Below, piece after piece: positions 57,592 to 64,000 of a stretch of 64,000 nt of DNA. The translations under genes and the position numbers were made by a program. How positions within the stretch are numbered: position 1 is the first letter of the stretch; each line of letters begins with the position of its first letter. The notes beneath the pieces were generated by a model, which had not been told where the DNA came from, made no database searches, and saw nothing but the letters and a program-made list of their open reading frames with translations. Where the stretch lies: positions 16,116,766 to 16,180,765 of the forward strand of contig NC_059401.1 of NCBI RefSeq assembly GCF_905220565.1, in the 5' to 3' direction. The DNA is from Melitaea cinxia (lineage: Eukaryota > Arthropoda > Insecta > Lepidoptera > Nymphalidae).

Positions 57592-58865
57592 ATAATTGGA
57601 CCCAAAACCCTGGAACAAAAAGCAAATCCACTGCCAACTATGTCAAAGAGTATTTTATTTATATCCAAATATTTTTCAATTCGATCAAATTGTAGTATAT
57701 TTTATTGTACTTACTTAAAATGAAATAAATTGTAGCTTATATTAATATTAGACTAGTTATTTGAAAAGGGTTGAGAGAACGTAAAATAAAATCGAGGTAA
57801 GTTGACTCAACTGACCAGCATAGTTCATATTGAAGGAGGTTCTCAAGCAACATTCGAGTAATACTACAAGTCCATCTTTGTACTAGATATTCAACGTTTT
57901 TACTGAACGAAGAACTTACATAGTCAAAAATTTCAGTATGATTGCAGTGGAAAATCAGACTGACTAGTAGGTAACAATATAAAATTGTTGTTATTAAATC
58001 AGAATTTAAATACATTAGTCTTCCGACCGAACTATTTATATGCAGGCGTTGTCTCAAGCTCACTTTTCTTACTTCCAGTGACGAAGCGACTTTGATGTCT
58101 TCCAACTGAATGGTGCAGTGTAGAATTTATATAGAAAGCGAAGTACTATTCTATACTTTACAAGCACTGTGTTTTAGCGTGTCTAATCAAGAAATGTAGT
58201 CACATTAGTATTTACATTCAGTTGGTATTGAGTATCTGTATTAAGTTTTACTTGTTCAATGTGCACGATTTTCTTCTTGATTGAAATGTATCTACGTGAC
58301 TCGATTGAAATGATAGTATAAGTTTAGAGATGATATTTGCGTTTCGCATAAATTGAATGGATTTATATTCTTTAGAATTATTAGAGAAATGGAAATGGAA
58401 ATTGGAATATTATAAATGTTACACTTTTATTATAGTTATACCTACTTAATTAGAAAAAGTTACAATTTTTTTGATTTTGTTTGGTGGTCGTCATTCTCTT
58501 CGTTTAATTAAAGATGAATTCAATATATAAATCACTAAGTCAGAGTTTTTTATAAGTATTCTGATAAAATTAAATGTTAATTACAAATTAGAAGCGAATT
58601 CGAATTTAATTTCAGCGTAAATGAAATCCTTTAGATGATTCTAAGAAAGGGACTTTTATTACATTCAATAATTTCGCCTTTTCGTCTTTTAATATTTTTT
58701 CATCATTACGCCTCTTCAATGAAAATGTTTTAAATTATATTTAAAGTCACGTCTTATGACGTCATATTTCTATAAAAAAATCAAACAACAGATAACAAAC
58801 ATGCGATAATATTAAAAAAAAGTGTGTGTGCAATTTACAAAGAGCAGAAATAAAACTTCTGATAA
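57592..58865. other. AT-rich stretch with one unrecognised open frame
   Basis: Apart from the frame at 57737-58105, nothing recognised. Confidence 0.35.
57737..58105 (-). CDS. Unrecognised 122-codon open frame, low confidence
   Basis: The frame begins with Met (MEDIKVASSLEVRKVSLRQR) and includes a hydrophobic stretch at residues 38-53 (LITTILYCYLLVSLIF) that could be a membrane segment, then LVQRWTCSITRMLLENLLQY. It is not in a recognised repeat and its codons look less A/T-biased than the flanks by eye. I recognise no family. A frame of this length is near the chance limit for 64 kb, so it may be nothing. Confidence 0.15.
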   Translation of the reverse strand: MEDIKVASSLEVRKVSLRQRLHINSSVGRLMYLNSDLITTILYCYLLVSLIFHCNHTEIFDYVSSSFSKNVEYLVQRWTCSITRMLLENLLQYELCWSVESTYLDFILRSLNPFQITSLILI

Positions 58866-59120
58866 TTGTGTTTGCGAGCAAATGAAAAAAAAACCGTCTT
58901 CAATTATATCGACAAGTAATAAAAACAACGTAGGTGGATTAAAAATCAGTCAAGTAAATACGCGTTATCAAAGATAGCTGAAAACCTAGTCATCAGATCT
59001 CAATAACATTTATATTGGACCACATCACAAGTACTAGCTTTAGATTAAAAGAAGAATCATTAAAACTGGTATACCAAGTGAAAATTGTATGATATAATAC
59101 AACGTAGGTCGACGGTAAAC
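58866..59120 (-). mobile_element. MITE-like element, ACCGACTTCA inverted-end family, partial copy
   Basis: GTGTTTGCGAGCAAATGAAA, ACCGTCTTCAATTATATCG, TAAATACGCGTTATCAAAG and TCATCAGATCTCAATAAC match the right half of copies 1 and 2. The left end is missing, but AGAAGTCGGTTAAAA at about 59671-59685 looks like another end of this family beyond two later insertions. Confidence 0.65.
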
Positions 59121-59127
59121 GACGATA

Positions 59128-59286
59128 TTGACGATAAAAAAAAATCAGCCAAATGCGAGTGGGACTTGCGCATCGCGGGTTAACCTTTACGACTTCCTGA
59201 AAAAAAAAAAGTGTCTTGACAGACAGACGGACAACAAAGTATATAAGGGTTCTCTTTTTCCTTTTGAGGTAGGGAATCCTAAAAAT
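59128..59286. repeat. Common lepidopteran interspersed repeat, copy 2
   Basis: CAGCCAAATGCGAGTGGGAC, GCGCATCGCGGGTTAACC, CTTGACAGACAGACGGACAA, TTTTTCCTTTTGAGGTAGGG and CCTAAAA. Shares its right end with 47300-47576 but not its left part. The open frames over it are repeat translations. Confidence 0.65.
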
Positions 59287-59337
59287 CATTGTAATCCGTC
59301 TACCCAGTCAAAATTTCTGAGGTATCAGCAAAAAAAG

Positions 59338-59660
59338 TGCTGTGTGGCTACGGCACTAAAGAATTTAGCCACCCCCTCTCTTCCCGTGGGTGTCGTAAGA
59401 GGCGACTAAGGGATAACAAGGTTCCACAACCACCTTGGAACTTAAGAAGCCGACCGATGGCGGGATAACCATCCAACTGCTGGCTTTGAAATACACAGGC
59501 CGAAGACGGGCAGCAGCGTCTTCGGTGCGACAAAGCCAGTACTACAGTTACCAACCCGCCTGCCCAGCGTGGTGACTATGGGCAAAACACATGAGTTCAC
59601 GTTATTTTAGGCGTAAACTTGTGGAGGCCTATGTCCAGCTGTATAGGCTGTAATGATGAT
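59338..59660 (+). mobile_element. Short RTE-tailed element, full length with target duplication
   Basis: It starts TGCTGTGTGGCTACGGC and ends TATAGGCTGTAATGATGAT. CAGCAAAAAAAG flanks it at 59326-59337 and 59661-59672 (12 bp, or 14 with the shared AT). Inside it follows the copy at 44521-44848, but 7 bp (AGTGGAC) is missing near the 3' end so the tail reads GTCCAGCTGTATAGG. The interrupted target reads like the end of the ACCGACTTCA family, so that repeat was there first. A 68-codon frame on the minus strand is a repeat translation. Confidence 0.9.
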
Positions 59661-59672
59661 CAGCAAAAAAAG

Positions 59673-61617
59673 AAGTCGGTTAAAAAGTAGACTAGGAGAG
59701 ATTCTTTTCACCGACGATATAAAATACTGTGTATTGTATTCTATCCCATTCTCTCGCTGACTTAATCATATACATTTATGTGTCTGTTTCTTTATGATGA
59801 CGCATTTTAGTTTCATCGAGTTTCAAATCACAATGATTCTAAAAACGTTTCACTTCAAAAACATAAATATGAAACATGGATACTACAATTTATAAATATT
59901 GCAATTAGTCTGTTGAATTGTATCTATGTTAATTGTTCTACTTTTATGGGTGATATCTTCAATGACCCAAAGTTTCGAAGTACTCACAAATTTGGCAAGA
60001 TATCCTGAGAATAACAATGTTTAAAGCTATGCACCGTTTATGAGTAACTTAAGTGCGCTATTGTCATTCGTTTCACTGCTTTATAGCTTAAACTATAAAA
60101 ATGTATCGAACGCGACCATTCTAGTTTATATCAACTTCCTTACTACGCTAGACGTTTTGTGGTATTCTTGGAGCCATCTCACGTCTCTTCCTTACATTCG
60201 TGACTCGAAAATGTGTGATAAAGACAAATAGTTTAGTCTTTCAAAAGTCAAAATATACAAATGGGTCAGCGGCATTATAAAGCGTTTAGGACTTTTTAAA
60301 TAAAAAGAAAATGTTTAAAACAATGTTTAGTAAGACTTTTCTTTCCGAATTAAATAGTTTATTTTAAATTTCAATAGTCATATAAATATGGTTAGAGTAA
60401 CAAGAAGAAAAATGAGTACAGATGCTTAAAAAGTTGCAGACACAAAAAAGAGATACATACCAAAGTCACGTCGCATCAGACTAATTAAAATTAAGCATAC
60501 ATTTAATTATTGTTCTTTTAATTTACAAAACGCAAATACAGTTGACAGTGAGGGCATATCGGAAAACAAACGAGAAATAATTATAAAAAATGATAGCACG
60601 AAGCCAATTTCGACTCGTTATTCGTTAACGCTTGATAAAACACAAGAGTGAAATATTTGCTTAATATAAATTATAACAATATTAATTGAATCCTAGCATA
60701 ATGAAACCCACTGGAGTGGCAGTCGGCAAAGTGGAATTCCTATGTTTCTGAATCATGATAAATTCAGTCACATGTAAATAATGTTCTATATAATATGCAA
60801 TAAATACGCACTCTATAGACACCTCCTTTGGATTGAAACACGTTAAATTTTGATTATGATCAAATCGACGTTTAAGATATTTACTAACTGACATGGAGAA
60901 CTACTTTCCGCCATATTTATTTTTCGTGAATGTGATAATTTCTTTTTTTAATTTTCTTTAATAGAACATAAAAACAAATTGCGCAGTCTTCGAAAGTTAT
61001 GCACGTGAATTACGTTTCGGTGATCCATTTTTTATGTACTGACTGTAGAATCTTTAGACTATCGTAGGTTGTGATAGTACATAATAGAACAATAAAAATA
61101 ATAAAGAATTAGGTAGCTTAAGGCACTCTGAACCTAATAATACGATGAAATTACAAGACGTTCGAAAACATAGACAACACAAACCGTTAGACCTGACATC
61201 ATCTTTAAGATAGTAACGATGACGTAATAATAAATAAACCAGTTGCTGTGATCACTAACCTACTATATTAACTTATTTAAAATAACATAATAATACCACA
61301 TTTTAAAAATATCCAACGTGAACAATTTTTTTTAAATTACGCGTACAATATGAATATAACAAAAGCGGTATTTAATCAATTAATTTAGATTTATCGTTTA
61401 GCCATTGTTATATAATTATGGTTTTATGCCACAAACATTGATTACGAAGTGATTTGAACGTAACAAATTGACGATTTAATTTCAAGAGGCTGTTAGTATG
61501 TTGTTATGACAGAAGTACTGGTAAAGTTTTCAATGTATGGTGATGTGTTTCGATCTCTTTTCGAAAAATATTTTTATTTACATTCATTTTCGTGGAAGAT
61601 CCCAGTCGAATAAGTCT
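59673..61617. other. Long AT-rich stretch without recognised genes
   Basis: Unmatched short frames (63 codons at 60040-60231, 70 codons at 60682-60894). Nothing recognised. Confidence 0.4.
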
Positions 61618-61700
61618 GCTTTCAAGTAGTGATGTGTTTCTGTGGTGATTAAGGTATTCATAGCTCCTGGGGATGCACTGTATTGACAACGCGGGTAGAC
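61618..61700 (+). mobile_element. Family C SINE, short degraded fragment
   Basis: TTCAAGTAGTGATGTGTTTC, TGGTGATTAAGGTATTCATA and GCTCCTGGGG fit the middle of family C (AAGCAGTATTGTGTTCC, GGTGAGTAAGGTGACCAGAG). Short, so uncertain. Confidence 0.4.
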
Positions 61701-62888
61701 TGGGAAACGCGAACGCTCCATGTGTTTAGTCACTAGTCACAGTTACATAATCGTATGAAAAATGCTTTTCACTAGAAAAACAGTAGGTACTTCGCTTGCC
61801 TAGTTGTATAAAAATGTGTATATTTTTAAAAATGTCTTTACTATTCCTTGAAGAGCGTTTAAAGCCGAGGGTTCCAATTATTTTATATTAATTGTTATTT
61901 TCATTACGGAAATTATTCGTTTAATCCTTTACCTTAATAATAAGAATGCCTTTGTCCAATAGGGGAACACTTATAGGCTATTTTTTTCAGTTTTATTCAA
62001 TTAATACGAATGAGCAACATGATTTGTTATACGTCAATTATCGCGAATACACTATATTTACAATCGAACACGATACCTGCCGCTAACAGTCGTAAAATAT
62101 ATATTTTAATAACGGGATAAACTGCAACCGACTCGGACGTGGTACTCGATACTTTTTTATCGATTTTATATTTCAACATCGAGATTTCACGTAAAATACT
62201 TTTACATTTTTTTATTTCGTTTTGTTTTCGATTCTAAGTTTCATTATAAAAATGCGATAGCGTTCCGATATGCCGTTTCGAAATCGAATTTCGAACGCTT
62301 TAATGCCTTTCGCGGATGTGCAGCTTACATTGTTCATATTTTAAATTAAAAATTATTTTTTTGTTTAGTTATTCAATTTTAATATACTTTCGTTGCTAAA
62401 CTGATATACATAGCTCATTTTTTTTAATTGTATGGGTTTATATATTTTTCTTTTATTGTATTGCAGGATTTGTACACCATTACATAAAATGATATGATGT
62501 CAATATCCCATCAAATGCTTAGAAAGTTCAACGGATCGTGAGCTGGTTTTATGCCAATAAAACCGAGGGAGCCGACTTGCATCTATCTAGATAGAATATG
62601 AACAAACACCATTTACATACTGTGTTCTTCTTAGTCGATCAATTAAAGTAATAACGGTTAGCTTTCAATTAAATAAACCTGGCAATTAATGAGCAGTCAT
62701 TGATTCTTTGTTGCTTATCTGTTCTGCTTTAGGAGTAACAGAACAAAGGAGTTAAGAAAGAAAATTCTTTTGTATACAATATTGAAACTGTTCGTTTCTT
62801 TAAACTAATAAGTGCCTAAAATTCTTAATTATTTGACAGTAATGATTTGTATAGCTTTGTAGCTGGTTCCATAAATGATAATATATTA
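61701..62888. other. No recognised feature
   Basis: AT-rich with modest GC in the 62130-62310 region. No frame or repeat recognised. Confidence 0.35.
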
Positions 62889-63110
62889 TTACTATCTGAC
62901 CCCGCAAACGTTGTTTCGATATATATTTTATTAACCTTTTCAACCCCCCCCCCATTATAACTTAGGGGTGTGAAAAATAGATGTTGTTCAATTCTCAGAC
63001 CTACCCGATATGCACACAAAATTTCATGAGAATCGTTCAAGCCGTTTCGGTGGAGTTTAACTACAAACACCGCGACACGAGAATTTTATATATTAGAAGA
63101 TTGAGCTGAT
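62889..63110. repeat. Common lepidopteran interspersed repeat with a C10 tract
   Basis: GACCCCGCAAACGTTGTTTC, ACAAAATTTCATGAGAATCG, CAAGCCGTTTCGGTGGAGTT, TAACTACAAACACCGCGACA and CGAGAATTTTATATATTAGA are stock phrases of a widespread lepidopteran repeat. The 81-codon minus-strand frame over it is a translation of the repeat. Confidence 0.65.
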
Positions 63111-63722
63111 GGATGAAAGGAATGACAGAGTCTTAATAAAAGCGCTTAATTTCGTACGGAATTCTAAACGTATCTTCTTTAAATCCCTTTTCAGTTCTAA
63201 ATTATTATTTATCATTAAGAGTTGAAAGCATCATTTGGTTAAATCATAAAAAATGAGTCACAGTGTCATAATTGCTCAGGAAGTTACCATGAACGGGCGA
63301 TAATATCGTCTTTCATTAAATACAGTTTTTGTAGAATGAGATGTGATTTACATAATCGCTTTGCCGCTGCTGTTAATTAAATCGCTACCGAATTTTTTCA
63401 TAATTATTCAGGGAGGTTTCTTTAGAATCGAGTTATAATCAGTTCATAATAACAATTTTGTTTTTATGGCGTTCTATTTTTATCTTTCAATTTTCGGAAT
63501 AAATACAATATTCCGAAAATTTCTTGGGAGATATGAATTTTAATTAGTGTATTTTTATTTGCTAATGACTTGTTTCTGATTTTGTTTTGTATTCTGTGTT
63601 CGAATGTTTGCAATCCGCCTAAAAAGTTAAAAGCAAAAAGTTTTTATTATTAATATTTTTAATACAGTAAAATGTACACATACATAAATATTTTTTCAAT
63701 TATTTCACTACAATTAAATATA
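63111..63722. other. No recognised gene
   Basis: Contains a 13-bp perfect inverted repeat (63489-63501 with 63509-63521, arm AATTTTCGGAATA). Otherwise AT-rich. Confidence 0.35.
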
Positions 63723-63840
63723 CCAAAATCCAAAATCAAAAACAGCTTTATTGAAACAGGCCCCAAGAATAGTTTTGAATCGTCATTTTACAAATTAAAA
63801 CTTTCTGATTTGGAATGTACATTCTACCCTAAACTGTAAG
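63723..63840 (-). mobile_element. Probable LINE 3' end fragment
   Basis: ATCCAAAATCAAAAACAGC, TTTATTGAAACAGGCCCCAA and TTTTGAATCGTCATTTTACA are phrases seen at the 3' end of a common lepidopteran non-LTR element in reverse. Only about 120 bp is recognisable. The last 160 bases of the window hold nothing recognised. Confidence 0.4.
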
Positions 63841-64000
63841 CCTCCATTTAAATTATCCTCATAGATAGAATACCTAATTATAGACACATAGATGTACCAG
63901 ATACTTCTATGCTAACGTATTCATACTTGAACACGCATGCCTAATCAAAACCAAATAGATCAAAGGTCACTTAATTATCGATTAATAAATTCATAACAAG

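Noticed and set aside
62825..63070. 81-codon minus-strand frame
   Set aside because: Translation of a widespread interspersed repeat at 62889-63110.
1..64000. Integrated virus or bacterial transfer
   Set aside because: No viral structural or polymerase frames and no bacterial-type gene density or ribosome binding sites were seen.

Overview
The window is AT-rich eukaryotic nuclear DNA, almost certainly from a moth or butterfly. The evidence is the repeat content: tRNA-headed SINEs, RTE-type LINE tails ending in ATG/GAT triplets, a piggyBac-like element at TTAA, and several short interspersed repeats that I recognise from lepidopteran genomes. Family assignments come from recognising sequence, not from a database search. 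I see no convincing host protein-coding exon, rRNA, CRISPR array, bacterial operon or virus. The open frames (longest about 300 codons, the rest at most 126) are either fragments of mobile elements or as short as chance allows in such AT-rich DNA. The window is best read as intergenic DNA or a large intron filled by successive element insertions.

Layout. 1-5 kb: a near-perfect tandem duplication (period 311 bp) in which each unit carries a 73-nt tRNA cloverleaf on the minus strand, then two different tRNA-headed SINEs back to back and an A-tailed SINE. 5-9.3 kb: a MITE-like element with 13-bp inverted ends, another tRNA-headed SINE and the broken 3' end of an RTE LINE. 9.3-30 kb: scattered fragments of the same families, two copies of a roughly 370-bp inverted-end repeat, and long stretches with nothing recognisable. 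30-44 kb: a complete SINE at 30.0-30.4 kb, then sparse repeats, then a textbook nested insertion at 42.2-42.8 kb (an RTE-like LINE tail inside an A-tailed SINE, with a 9-bp target duplication). 44-48 kb: a full-length short RTE-tailed element with its target duplication and an unrelated repeat sharing a stem-loop core. 48.77-50.73 kb: a 1,952-bp piggyBac-like element with intact ends, TTAA on both sides and a transposase fragment lacking the catalytic part. 50.7-64 kb: more SINE and MITE copies, a second full-length RTE-tailed element, and a 24-bp perfect hairpin.

How the pieces relate: there is no pathway here. The main connections are parasitic. The short elements end in the same 3' sequence as the RTE LINE, which suggests they borrow its reverse transcriptase. 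SINE bodies are combined with different tRNA heads and tails. The piggyBac-like element keeps ends that could be mobilised by a transposase supplied from elsewhere. The most unusual observation is the duplicated tRNA-containing unit near the left end. I do not claim a new biological system.
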